From Candidatus Fermentibacterota bacterium (GTDB lineage: Bacteria; JAFGKV01), in the NCBI GenBank assembly GCA_016928395.1, contig JAFGKV010000138.1, positions 1 to 49,460 of the forward strand: DNA of 49,460 bases, read 5' to 3'. Of this stretch, positions 41,727 to 49,460 are shown in pieces. Within the stretch, counting starts at the first letter, position 1, and every line of letters begins with the position of its first letter. A program made the translations under genes and the position numbers. The notes under the pieces are model-generated. The model worked only from the letters and a program-made list of their open reading frames with translations. It was not told where the DNA came from and did no database searches.

Positions 41727-43193
41727 GTGGGCACGTTCAAAGTTGCATATGTTCATCCGGCCCCCCACGGTCGGGCTGAACGCTCCCGTGTACCCCTGGA
41801 TGCATTCCAGAACCAGCCTGCCGGGCTTACCTGCGCGTTGAACAACCTGGTTCGCAGCGGGACAGAGTTGGTGGGTATCAATGAAGCCATCGAACTGCGA
41901 CTTGATCCGTCGTTTGCCCTTCAGGACTGGCTGAAACGGCAGGCGCCGGATCTCGTGCTCGTGGAGCTGCATTGGTACGTGCATACCCATGGTGCGCGCC
42001 GCGCGGCGCGCATGGCCAAGACTGCGCTTCCCCGCGTTCCGGTGGTCATGGGAGGTCTCACTGCCACCGCCTTCTCCGCCGAAATCCTCCTGCGGTGGCC
42101 CGTGGTGGACATGGTCCTAGCCGGTGAGGTGGATGCCCCGCTCAGTATGCTAGTGCAGCAGATCCGCTCAGGAAGCCCTCTCGACGCGGTGCCCAACCTC
42201 TGGCGGCGTCACGGGGAGTCAACCATCCCTCCGGAACGTGCGTGGTGTGCTGAAACCCTTGACGGGCTTGACCATGTGGACATGGGATGGCTGGAACACT
42301 TGGAGGATTTCGAGCGCTCAGATCTCCCCTACCGCAACCGTTGGCTGCTCACCGGCCGAGGCTGTCCTCACTCATGTTTCTTTTGCGGGGGATCCCGTCC
42401 GGGCCTGGCCCGCTTGTTCGGACGAGAACGTGTTCTTGTTCGCCCTCCAGACCATGTGGCAGCCGACATCGTCCGGCTGGCGCGGACCGGCGTGGAGGCT
42501 GTACACCTGACCCATGACCTCTTCAGCGTGGACGATCAGTATTGGAGATCCTTGTTCGACGTGGTCCGCAGTTCAGGCGTGACGGTTGGGTTGGCGAATG
42601 AATCGTGGGGGCCAGTACCAGGCGATGATCTCCTTGAGGCGTGGGCTGCCACCTTCGACGTAGCACGCTCATACATCGCCCTCTCCCCTACGTCGGCCTG
42701 GTCAGGCCTGGCTGCCTTGGCGTCGAAAAGGACCGTCCTAAACGAGTTGTTCCATGCATTGGACACCATGGCCTCGCTCCGATTTCCGTTGCACGTCTTC
42801 TTTCTCTTGAACATCCCAGGCGAAACGCCCCGGACGTTCGAACGAACCATTGACCTGGCCTCGGCGATCCTGCAGCGCTATCCAGGCGAGTTGCTTCGGC
42901 TTGAAGCCCAACCTGCGTCGGTGGATCCCGGGAGCCCGGCAGCGATGGGTCTGACCAAGCGGTTCAGGTTCCAGCCGCCGACTCTCGACGACTACCTTGC
43001 AGTCTCCAGCGGTGAGTACGTGATGTCCCTGAACTGGCCTTTGGAGGAGTCGAATGTCGATCCCGGAGAGCCGTTGGGAGTCATGCCGGCCAAGCCGCGG
43101 GAGATCATGGCCCTCGCAAGCCGCTGCCCGTCTTTTGCCGATCGATGGCGCGACCTTCTACGGGTGGCTCAACGGGACAAACCCGCCGGATGA
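41727..43193 (+). CDS. B12-binding radical SAM protein
   Basis: The 488-residue protein has an N-terminal cobalamin-binding-like Rossmann domain (about 15-160, VPVVMGGLTATAFSAEILL and DMVLAGEVDAPL). A radical SAM barrel follows, with CPHSCFFC (Cys213, 217, 220) as the 4Fe-4S site. Related proteins methylate inert carbons or carry out ring rearrangements in lipids, cofactors and natural products. No biosynthetic partner is adjacent, so the substrate cannot be inferred. GTG 41727 has GGAGG 5 nt upstream; the frame is open further upstream but overlaps the promoter. Its 3' end overlaps the convergent rRNA methyltransferase gene by 36 bp. Confidence 0.85.
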   Translation: MGTFKVAYVHPAPHGRAERSRVPLDAFQNQPAGLTCALNNLVRSGTELVGINEAIELRLDPSFALQDWLKRQAPDLVLVELHWYVHTHGARRAARMAKTALPRVPVVMGGLTATAFSAEILLRWPVVDMVLAGEVDAPLSMLVQQIRSGSPLDAVPNLWRRHGESTIPPERAWCAETLDGLDHVDMGWLEHLEDFERSDLPYRNRWLLTGRGCPHSCFFCGGSRPGLARLFGRERVLVRPPDHVAADIVRLARTGVEAVHLTHDLFSVDDQYWRSLFDVVRSSGVTVGLANESWGPVPGDDLLEAWAATFDVARSYIALSPTSAWSGLAALASKRTVLNELFHALDTMASLRFPLHVFFLLNIPGETPRTFERTIDLASAILQRYPGELLRLEAQPASVDPGSPAAMGLTKRFRFQPPTLDDYLAVSSGEYVMSLNWPLEESNVDPGEPLGVMPAKPREIMALASRCPSFADRWRDLLRVAQRDKPAG

Positions 43194-45401
43194 CTTCGCA
43201 TCCGAACGAAAATCACGACCTCGTGCTTCCGCGCGGAATAGCTGTGCACCGCCAACCCCCTCACCTGGCGAAATTGACCGTCGAATAGACCAGGCACGAA
43301 TGCGGGGGCGCCGGGCAAAGTCGGGCGGGGTGGTCTCTCTGGTGATCTCGCGAGCGCTCAGAGGAAGAATGGAAGCCTCAACCAGCTCAAACACCTTCAG
43401 GTTTGTGGTGAACAGGATTTCGCCGCCCGGGGCTAGCAGATGGGCGCAATGGACGAGCAACGTGTGGTAATCCCGTTGCACATCAAAGTCGTGACGCATG
43501 GCCTTTGACCTAGAGAATGATGGCGGGGCCAGAAGGATGAGCCCGTATCGCTGAGGCCCCGCATGCTGGACCCAGCGCACGACATCGCTGCGCACAAATC
43601 GGTGGTTCTGCTGCCCTAACCCGTTGAGGGAGAAATTCCTCCTGCCCCACGCCAGATAGACATTGGATAGATCAACACTGGTGGTCGAGCGGGCACGTCC
43701 GGCTGCTGCGGCCACCGATGCGGTGCAGGTGTAGGCGAACAGGTTCAGGAAGTCGCGACCGTGGGCCATGGAGCGGATTCGCCGCCTGAGAATCCTATCG
43801 TCCAGGAAGAGACCGGTATCCAGGTAATCCGTCAGGTTCACCTCATACCGCAGGCCATCTTCCCACACAAGGTGAGGGCGTCTCTGATCCCCGCGCCTGT
43901 TGGACTGCTCCCCCGCCGCCCGCCGCTTCCGTACCCTCAAGACTATGTCCGCCGGATCGACACGCAGCACCTCGGCAACCACCAGCATGGCATCCTGTAC
44001 GCGCCGCTGAGCCAGCTGCGCCGGCACCCTGCGCGGTGGCGCATTTTCCTCGACGCGGACCGCTCCGTCATACAGGTCGACGGCCAGATTGTACTCCGGC
44101 AAATCACTGTCGTAGAGCCGGTAGCACGTGACACCTTCCTCCCGTGCCCATGCATCCCGTTCCAGAGCATTCGCCCGGAGTTTTCGCCTGAACGCATTCG
44201 ATTCCTCGCTGGGTTTTCGCCAGTAAGGCCTTTCCGCAACTGCCGGCGACGATGCGATGGGTATCCGGAGAAGCCGGCACTCAATAGGCCCATTGTACAT
44301 AACGTGCCGGGAGGCCGCTCGAAGCCCGATACGCTTTGCCAGGATGCTGTTGCCACAGAACACCCACGCGGTCCACCCCAGAAAACGCCGCCGCAGTACA
44401 TCACCAAGCAGTTCGTACAGCGGCCCAAGCTCTTCGGGTTCACCCATGCGTTCGCCATACGGAGGATTGGTCACGATGATGCCCGCGTCGGCCCACGGAG
44501 GCTCGACATCCCGCAGGTCGCACACGGCCAGACGAACACTGCCTGCCAGCCCGGCACGCTGGAGATTACCCCTGGCGCACGCAATGGCTGATGCGGAGAC
44601 ATCCGAACCTGCAATCCTGATCTGCCTGTGGCCCGCGGCGGCTCGCCTGTCCCGCGCTTCCGTGCAGAGCCGATTCCAGAGCGTGTAATCATGGCCCCTC
44701 CAGCCACCAGCGCGTACCGTGTCGCGTTGAAGGCCCGGCGCGACGTCGAGGGCCATCCACGCGGCCTCCATGGGGATGGTGCCCGAGCCGCATAGCGGGT
44801 CGAGGAGCGGCTCCGTGGAGAAATTCGTGTGCCATCCGGCCATGCGGAGAATCGCGGCCGCACGGTGTTCCTTCAGCGGCGCCTCGGCGAAACGCCGGCC
44901 GATGCCTCTCCGATGAAGCCCTCTACCCCCGACATCAACGCTCACCGTCACGGAAGTATCGGCCACATGCACACTGATGCGGACATCGGGATTCACCTTG
45001 TCGACATTGGGCCGGGCGCCGGTATCGGCACGGATCCGGTCCACCAGTGCATCCTTTGTCTTCAGGGCCATGAACCGCGGAGATCCAATGGTCGAATGCC
45101 CTCCCGCCACGTCCACCGCCACCGTGTGGCGCGAGTTCAGGTGACTCGTCCAATCGACGGCGTACACACCCTCATAGAGCGCCTGGGCATGCTCGGCCTT
45201 GAAGGAGGTCAGCGGAAAAAGGATCCGGCTTGAGACCCGGGACCACAGGCAGGCCCGGTACGCATGCTCGAGAGTGAGGCCGAAGGCGACACCTCCCCGG
45301 AACTCCTCCACCACGGGCAGACCCAGTTCTCTGAGTTCCTGCCCGAGGATCCCCTCGGTGCCGCGGGAAGCGGCGGCGAAGTATGCCGTGCGCTGGATCA
45401 C
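43158..45401 (-). CDS. rlmL: RlmKL-type 23S rRNA methyltransferase
   Basis: In E. coli RlmKL makes m2G2445 (RlmL part) and m7G2069 (RlmK part). The 747-residue protein has a THUMP-containing N-terminal region (about 45-160), an RlmL domain with LLDPLCGSGTIPMEA (about 199-213) and NPPYGER (312-318), and an RlmK domain (about 430-710). In RlmK, motif I reads YTCTAS (family YTGSAS) and motif IV reads APPSFS with Ala625 (family DPPTFS). The last 38 residues extend past the usual C-terminus. GTG 45401 is chosen because it begins the conserved core just beyond the deiminase stop. The two substitutions make the RlmK activity doubtful. Confidence 0.86.
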   Translation of the reverse strand: MIQRTAYFAAASRGTEGILGQELRELGLPVVEEFRGGVAFGLTLEHAYRACLWSRVSSRILFPLTSFKAEHAQALYEGVYAVDWTSHLNSRHTVAVDVAGGHSTIGSPRFMALKTKDALVDRIRADTGARPNVDKVNPDVRISVHVADTSVTVSVDVGGRGLHRRGIGRRFAEAPLKEHRAAAILRMAGWHTNFSTEPLLDPLCGSGTIPMEAAWMALDVAPGLQRDTVRAGGWRGHDYTLWNRLCTEARDRRAAAGHRQIRIAGSDVSASAIACARGNLQRAGLAGSVRLAVCDLRDVEPPWADAGIIVTNPPYGERMGEPEELGPLYELLGDVLRRRFLGWTAWVFCGNSILAKRIGLRAASRHVMYNGPIECRLLRIPIASSPAVAERPYWRKPSEESNAFRRKLRANALERDAWAREEGVTCYRLYDSDLPEYNLAVDLYDGAVRVEENAPPRRVPAQLAQRRVQDAMLVVAEVLRVDPADIVLRVRKRRAAGEQSNRRGDQRRPHLVWEDGLRYEVNLTDYLDTGLFLDDRILRRRIRSMAHGRDFLNLFAYTCTASVAAAAGRARSTTSVDLSNVYLAWGRRNFSLNGLGQQNHRFVRSDVVRWVQHAGPQRYGLILLAPPSFSRSKAMRHDFDVQRDYHTLLVHCAHLLAPGGEILFTTNLKVFELVEASILPLSAREITRETTPPDFARRPRIRAWSIRRSISPGEGVGGAQLFRAEARGRDFRSDAKSSGGFVPLSHP

Positions 45402-45418
45402 GGGCCCGGGTCCAGGGC

Positions 45419-47062
45419 TCAGGGCGCCACAGCGGTCACGCGGTAGAACCTGGGCGCCTCGGGCACGGGAGCCACCCAGGTCGTCGCGTTCAACACGCCG
45501 CTTTCGTCCACCGCGAAACCGTGGTAGGCGTCGCTGGAGGAATAGACCAGATAGCCCGTCGCGCCGGCCACGGGCACCCATGAGAGCACGATTCCCGCCT
45601 CCTGGAACGTTACATTGACATCGTCCAGAGACGGTGCCACGGTGAACCGGAAGAACCCCTCGGGAACGGTCCGCGGCAGAGTCTCGCGGCGGCCCGAGGA
45701 ATCCGCCGCGGCCATGAAGTAGTCTATCGTGGATCCTATGGGCCGGCCCGGGATGGCCGCGACAAACGAGTCCGGCCCCGCTGCCGACATAAGCGGAATC
45801 CACGACCAGGGCCCCTCGTCGACCCGCCAGTAGACCTTGAGTGAATCCGGTATGAGCCCTTCCTCACTGCGGTCGTCGATCATGGCGGTGAGGGGGTAGT
45901 CGGGGGCCTCAAAGATTTCTTCCCCCAGGGGCCTGTGCCAGATCCTCAACATGTGACGATCGAAGATGCCCATGGTGCGGCAGTGGAGGGCATCGTAGTA
46001 GTACCATGCGCTCCAGGGAAAGCCGATGACCTCGTAGCCGGGCATGGCGCCCCGATAGGTCTCCAGGGCCTGGGCGTCTGAAGAGATGCCAAACAGCGGG
46101 ACCAGCACCTTGCGATTCAGGATGAGAGAGTTTGTGTAGGCGGCCGTGGAGTTCCCGGAGTAGGACGCACAGAACACCCGGACTATCCGATACGGCCTCC
46201 CGTAGGGAGACACCAAAGCCGCAAGCTCATCCACCACCTCCTCAATGCAGGTATACTCAGGGTGCCATGATGGCAGCTCCTTGACGAGTATGGTCTCCTC
46301 ATCCAGCAGCTTGGCCCAACAATCGACGTGCTGCAGACCGTTGATGTCGGGGTTGGACACGAAATGGTAGGTAAAAACGCCGAGGTAGTTCGAGGCCAGG
46401 GCTCGAAACTGGACTTCGGTCCACCATATGGCGTTCTCATCCAGCATCTGCTGGGTGGAGAAGGCGGTGCCATGCCCGTCCACCATGACATTGCCTCCGG
46501 TCAGAAAGGCAGGCAGCTCGAAATTCCCGCATCCGAACACTCCGGCGAGTACGGCATTGACCCCATCATCCTCCTCGTACCCCCTCATCCCCTGCCGAGG
46601 GGATTCCTGGAAGTCCCCACAGCCCCGGGTCAGATTATTGCACCCGGGTACCCAGGGATAGCCCGTGAACACAGGATCGACGATGCCCCACTCCCCCGCC
46701 CCATCGAATACCGAATGGGGCCCCCAATCTCTCGTCCAGTGGGAATAGGTATTCGCGTAAATGAAGCGACAATGGTCCAGATTCACGCCCCACGAACCGA
46801 AGGTGGCCCGGGCCTGATTCTCCTGGCTCTCTGTCTCGACGAGGACATACAGGCTGTCGTCACTGGCCAGCTCGACGGCGAGAGTGGAAGGTATGCCCAG
46901 AGGCCAGCGGATGAGTGTGCCCACTGCGGGTTCCCACTCCGCGCACATCCGGGCGGGGGCCACCGGTTGCGCCTCGGCGAAACAGGACACAAGCAGTATC
47001 AGCCCGGCACACTGAAGAGGAGGTGGCCGACGCCATCGCCGAAACAAGGATGAGTCGACCAC
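45419..47062 (-). CDS. Secreted peptidylarginine/agmatine deiminase-like enzyme
   Basis: The 547-residue protein has a signal peptide (about 1-32, ending AEA) and a guanidino-group-modifying domain of the Porphyromonas PAD type. Key residues are present: WTRDWGPH (Asp112), the substrate loop LTGGNVMVDGHG, HVDCW (His245, Asp247) and ALHCRTMG (Cys361). These line up with Asp130, His236, Asp238 and Cys351 of P. gingivalis PPAD. Residues about 370-547 form one or two Ig/Fn3-like modules. It may citrullinate extracellular peptides or hydrolyse agmatine-like compounds. GTG 47062 is preferred because AGGAGG lies 5 nt upstream. Confidence 0.85.
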   Translation of the reverse strand: MVDSSLFRRWRRPPPLQCAGLILLVSCFAEAQPVAPARMCAEWEPAVGTLIRWPLGIPSTLAVELASDDSLYVLVETESQENQARATFGSWGVNLDHCRFIYANTYSHWTRDWGPHSVFDGAGEWGIVDPVFTGYPWVPGCNNLTRGCGDFQESPRQGMRGYEEDDGVNAVLAGVFGCGNFELPAFLTGGNVMVDGHGTAFSTQQMLDENAIWWTEVQFRALASNYLGVFTYHFVSNPDINGLQHVDCWAKLLDEETILVKELPSWHPEYTCIEEVVDELAALVSPYGRPYRIVRVFCASYSGNSTAAYTNSLILNRKVLVPLFGISSDAQALETYRGAMPGYEVIGFPWSAWYYYDALHCRTMGIFDRHMLRIWHRPLGEEIFEAPDYPLTAMIDDRSEEGLIPDSLKVYWRVDEGPWSWIPLMSAAGPDSFVAAIPGRPIGSTIDYFMAAADSSGRRETLPRTVPEGFFRFTVAPSLDDVNVTFQEAGIVLSWVPVAGATGYLVYSSSDAYHGFAVDESGVLNATTWVAPVPEAPRFYRVTAVAP

Positions 47063-47169
47063 GCACACCTCCTATGGTCCCGGATGGGAGGGTAAGCTCG
47101 CACATGCGACGATACCAAGCGGCACTGCAATGTACGGCCATTACCATCGAAGGCAATGGTTGACGGCGA

Positions 47170-47181
47170 TGACGATCGTCA
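47170..47181. promoter_or_regulatory. 12-bp perfect palindrome upstream of HMG-CoA lyase gene
   Basis: TGACGATCGTCA is a perfect palindrome, located 8 bp upstream of a TTGACG -35-like element at 47190-47195. It is a plausible operator for a dimeric regulator, lying in the divergent gap with the deiminase gene. Confidence 0.35.
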
Positions 47182-47189
47182 CGAAGCGC

Positions 47190-47217
47190 TTGACGCAACG
47201 GCCTCCGCGTGTAGCCT
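47190..47217 (+). promoter_or_regulatory. Weak candidate promoter for lyase/CoA-transferase pair
   Basis: TTGACG at 47190-47195 followed after 16 bp by TAGCCT at 47212-47217. The -10 is poor (3 of 6). It lies about 37 nt before the ATG at 47254. Confidence 0.3.
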
Positions 47218-47253
47218 ACAAACCTCCACCCGATTTCCCAAGTGAGGAGCAAA

Positions 47254-48171
47254 ATGCCAGAGATCGTCATTCACGAAGTAGGCATGCGCGACGGACTTCA
47301 GATGGAGTCCGGCACCGTACCGTTTGAGACAAAGGTCTCCTGGATTGAGAAACTCATCAAGGCCGGAATCGATATCATCCAAATCGGCTCCTTCGTGCAT
47401 CCAGTCAAGGTGCCCCAAATGGCCGACACGGACAGACTGTTCTCCTATTTCGCGAGTCCCGGGCGCAAACCCGCGAGCGTGGTCCTTTCGGGGCTCGTGT
47501 TGAATGAGAAGGGACTGGAGCGCGGCGAGGCGTGTGGCGTTGAGATGTACTGTATGGGAGTATCCGCCTCAGAAACCCACAGCATGAAGAACACGGGCAT
47601 GTCTTCGGCGGAAGCAACCGACCGCATCATCGCCATGGCGCAGAAGGCCGTGGCCGCGGGCAAGAAGGTGCAGGTTTCCGTGCAGTCCGCCTTCGGATGC
47701 GGATTCGAGGGTCCCATACCGCCCGAGAGAGTGCTGAATATCGTGCAACGCTATCTCGCCGCTGGCCTTCGCACCATCTCCCTGGCCGACACCGCGGGGC
47801 ATGCCAATCCCGACGGAGTGAGATCCCTGTTCAAGAAGATCGTCATGTTCGACCCCGGCGTCGAACTCGCCTGTCATTTCCACAATACCTACGGGCTGGG
47901 CCTGGCCAACTGCCATGTGGCACTGCAGAGCGGGGTTCGCTCGCTGGAGTCTGCGTTCGGAGGATTGGGCGGATGCCCGTTCACCAAGCAACCCTCGGGA
48001 AACGTGTGCACCGAAGACCTTGTCCACTACCTGCAGCGCTCGGGGCAGCGTCCCGACATCGATCTGGCTGACCTCATCGCCTTGGCAAGAGAAGCCGCAG
48101 TCTTCCTGAAGCGAGACCTGCCCGGATACGTCTACAAGGTCGGCCCTCTGAAGGCGGCCGCACCCGTATGA
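47254..48171 (+). CDS. HMG-CoA lyase-like protein
   Basis: HMG-CoA lyase and relatives cleave 3-hydroxy-3-methylglutaryl-CoA or similar (for example citramalyl-CoA) into acetyl-CoA and a ketone or ketoacid. The 305-residue TIM-barrel protein has VGMRDGLQ (Arg12, Asp13), CHFHNTYGLG (His208, His210) and GGLGGCPF with the catalytic Cys241. All metal and catalytic residues of the family are present. The start is ATG 47254 with AGGAG 4 nt upstream. It lies 10 nt before a class III CoA-transferase, suggesting that a free dicarboxylic acid is activated and then cleaved. Confidence 0.88.
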   Translation: MPEIVIHEVGMRDGLQMESGTVPFETKVSWIEKLIKAGIDIIQIGSFVHPVKVPQMADTDRLFSYFASPGRKPASVVLSGLVLNEKGLERGEACGVEMYCMGVSASETHSMKNTGMSSAEATDRIIAMAQKAVAAGKKVQVSVQSAFGCGFEGPIPPERVLNIVQRYLAAGLRTISLADTAGHANPDGVRSLFKKIVMFDPGVELACHFHNTYGLGLANCHVALQSGVRSLESAFGGLGGCPFTKQPSGNVCTEDLVHYLQRSGQRPDIDLADLIALAREAAVFLKRDLPGYVYKVGPLKAAAPV

Positions 48172-48181
48172 AGGAGTTCCC

Positions 48182-49378
48182 ATGAAGAAGATCCTGGATG
48201 GAATCCGCGTTCTCGACCTCACCAACGTGCTGTCCGGCCCCTTTTCCACCGCACACCTGGCACTCTTGGGTGCCGAGGTAATAAAGATCGAGAATCCCAA
48301 AGACGGCGACCTGGCGCGGAAGCTGGGCAATGTACCCGCCCTGAACAAGCAACTCATGGGCACGAGCTTCCTGGCCCAGAACGCCAACAAGAAATCCGTC
48401 ACACTGGATCTGAAGTCCGCCGAAGGTAAGGAGGTGTTCCGCAAGCTGGTGGCGACCGCCGATGTCGTGGTCGAGAACTTCCGTCCCGGTGTCATGGAAC
48501 GCTTGGGCTTTGGATACCAGGCCCTCTCAACCAGCAATCCCCGTATCATCTACTGCGCCATTTCGGGCTTCGGCCAGACCGGCCCTGATGCATTCAAACC
48601 CGCATACGATCAGATCATACAGGGCCTGTCTGGGGTCATGGCCGTCAATGGTGACGAGCGTCTCAACCCGCTACGGTGCGGTTTCCCTGTGTGCGATACC
48701 GTGGGTGGCCTGAACGCTGCCTTCGCCATCATGGCGGCTCTCTATCATCGAGAGCACACGGGCGAGGGCCAGATGATCGACATCGCACTTCTGGATTCCA
48801 TCATGCCTCTTATGGGATGGGTGGCGGCCAATCTACTGATCGGTCACCAGCAGCCGGTACTCATGGGCAATGACAATTTCACCGCCGCGCCCTCGGGCAC
48901 CTTCGCCACGGAGGACGGCTGCGTGAATATCGCGGCCAATCAGCAAGTGCAGTGGGAGAATCTGGCCAAGGCTCTTGACGTTCCCGAACTCATCGAGGAT
49001 CCACGCTTCAAGGAGCGCGATACTCGCAAGGCCAACCGGAAGCTCCTTACCCCGCTCCTAGAGGAGAAGCTTACCGAGAAGCCCACGGCCCACTGGGTCA
49101 AGGTCTTGAACGAGATAGGCGTCCCCACCGGGGCGGTCATAGGTTTAGAGGAGGCCCTGATGCAGGAGCAGATCAGACACCGCGGGACGCTGCAGACCCT
49201 TCAGGTCGACGGAATCGGCGAACTGCCGTTCTTCTCGCTCTCGGCCAAGTTCTCCAGGACCCCGGGCCGGCTGGAGGTTGCTCCACCGCGGTTATCGGAG
49301 CACACCGCCGCACTACTCGGGTCATTGGGCTACTCCGAAGGTGATATCGCCGCGCTCAAAGAGAAGGCGGTGATCTAG
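48182..49378 (+). CDS. Class III CoA-transferase (CaiB/BaiF family)
   Basis: The 398-residue protein opens LDGIRVLDLTNVLSGPFST, then LGAEVIKIENP and VVENFRPGVMERLGFGY, all typical of family III CoA-transferases. The catalytic Asp172 lies in FPVCDTVGG, aligned with Asp169 of formyl-CoA transferase. Members move CoA between carboxylic acids, including HMG/succinate (SUGCT), citramalate and itaconate. The adjacent HMG-CoA lyase-like gene makes a branched C5/C6 dicarboxylate likely. ATG 48182 has AAGGAG 5 nt upstream, and a 10-nt gap follows the lyase stop. Confidence 0.9.
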   Translation: MKKILDGIRVLDLTNVLSGPFSTAHLALLGAEVIKIENPKDGDLARKLGNVPALNKQLMGTSFLAQNANKKSVTLDLKSAEGKEVFRKLVATADVVVENFRPGVMERLGFGYQALSTSNPRIIYCAISGFGQTGPDAFKPAYDQIIQGLSGVMAVNGDERLNPLRCGFPVCDTVGGLNAAFAIMAALYHREHTGEGQMIDIALLDSIMPLMGWVAANLLIGHQQPVLMGNDNFTAAPSGTFATEDGCVNIAANQQVQWENLAKALDVPELIEDPRFKERDTRKANRKLLTPLLEEKLTEKPTAHWVKVLNEIGVPTGAVIGLEEALMQEQIRHRGTLQTLQVDGIGELPFFSLSAKFSRTPGRLEVAPPRLSEHTAALLGSLGYSEGDIAALKEKAVI

Positions 49379-49460
49379 CCTGAGTTTCCGGGTTAGCTGA
49401 TTCTCGATTACCAATAGGGGACGGAAGGCATTGGGCTGCAGGGGGTTTGTGTTTCTGATC
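49379..49460. other. Non-coding end of window
   Basis: No gene or clear hairpin is visible in the last 82 bases after the CoA-transferase stop. A following gene may begin outside the window. Confidence 0.4.

Overview
The window is GC-rich, densely coded bacterial chromosome. I see no tRNA, rRNA, CRISPR array, insertion sequence or phage gene. Several features point to a Gram-negative (diderm) organism of the FCB/candidate-phylum type, such as Eisenbacteria, Krumholzibacteriota or Latescibacterota: a secretin with pseudopilins, a FadL/PorV-like outer-membrane barrel, very large secreted proteins with VCBS/FG-GAP calcium-loop repeats, ASPIC/UnbV domains, and C-terminal sorting-type domains beginning with a (W/R)PNP motif. 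The taxon is inferred from gene content; there is no rRNA to settle it. Many genes start at GTG behind strong Shine-Dalgarno sequences.

Region 1 (165-21837, all minus strand) is a nearly gap-free run of 20 genes. In transcription order these are a UshA-type 5'-nucleotidase lipoprotein, PepD dipeptidase, a YiiX-like permuted papain-fold hydrolase, polynucleotide phosphorylase, a TPR protein, a ROK sugar kinase, a methyltransferase-GT2 fusion, four glycosyltransferases, an esterase-fold protein that has lost its catalytic Ser and His, a two-TM HAMP-like protein, two pseudopilins, GspK-, GspL-, GspM- and GspC-like proteins, and a GspD/PilQ secretin. Most junctions overlap by 4 to 55 bases, so translational coupling is likely. 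No GspE, GspF or GspG is present.

Region 2 (22271-28441) holds an uncharacterised P-loop protein, IF-1 with a basic N-terminal extension, a HEAT-repeat protein, the FadL/PorV-like barrel with its own promoter and a palindrome on its -35, a Pro/Glu/Lys-rich coiled-coil protein, a 620-bp gap with a strand-biased hairpin, and a protein with four CBS motifs.

Region 3 (28569-41463) is the secreted-protein island. An ECF-type sigma factor with a Cys-rich tail lies between a beta-helix/VCBS/ASPIC protein (same strand, 27 bp downstream) and a divergent FG-GAP/PKD/LamG protein. A 9-bp inverted repeat sits in the sigma-factor leader. Further on, a zinc-ribbon/B-box membrane protein precedes a 1372-residue subtilisin-like protease carrying VCBS and ASPIC domains. 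All three giant secreted proteins end in related sorting-type domains, and the PorV-like barrel may belong to the same export route.

Region 4 (41727-49378) contains a lone B12-binding radical SAM protein, an RlmKL-type rRNA methyltransferase whose second catalytic half carries two motif substitutions, a secreted peptidylarginine-deiminase-like enzyme with intact catalytic residues, and a plus-strand pair of HMG-CoA-lyase-like protein and class III CoA-transferase, probably for breakdown of a branched dicarboxylic acid.
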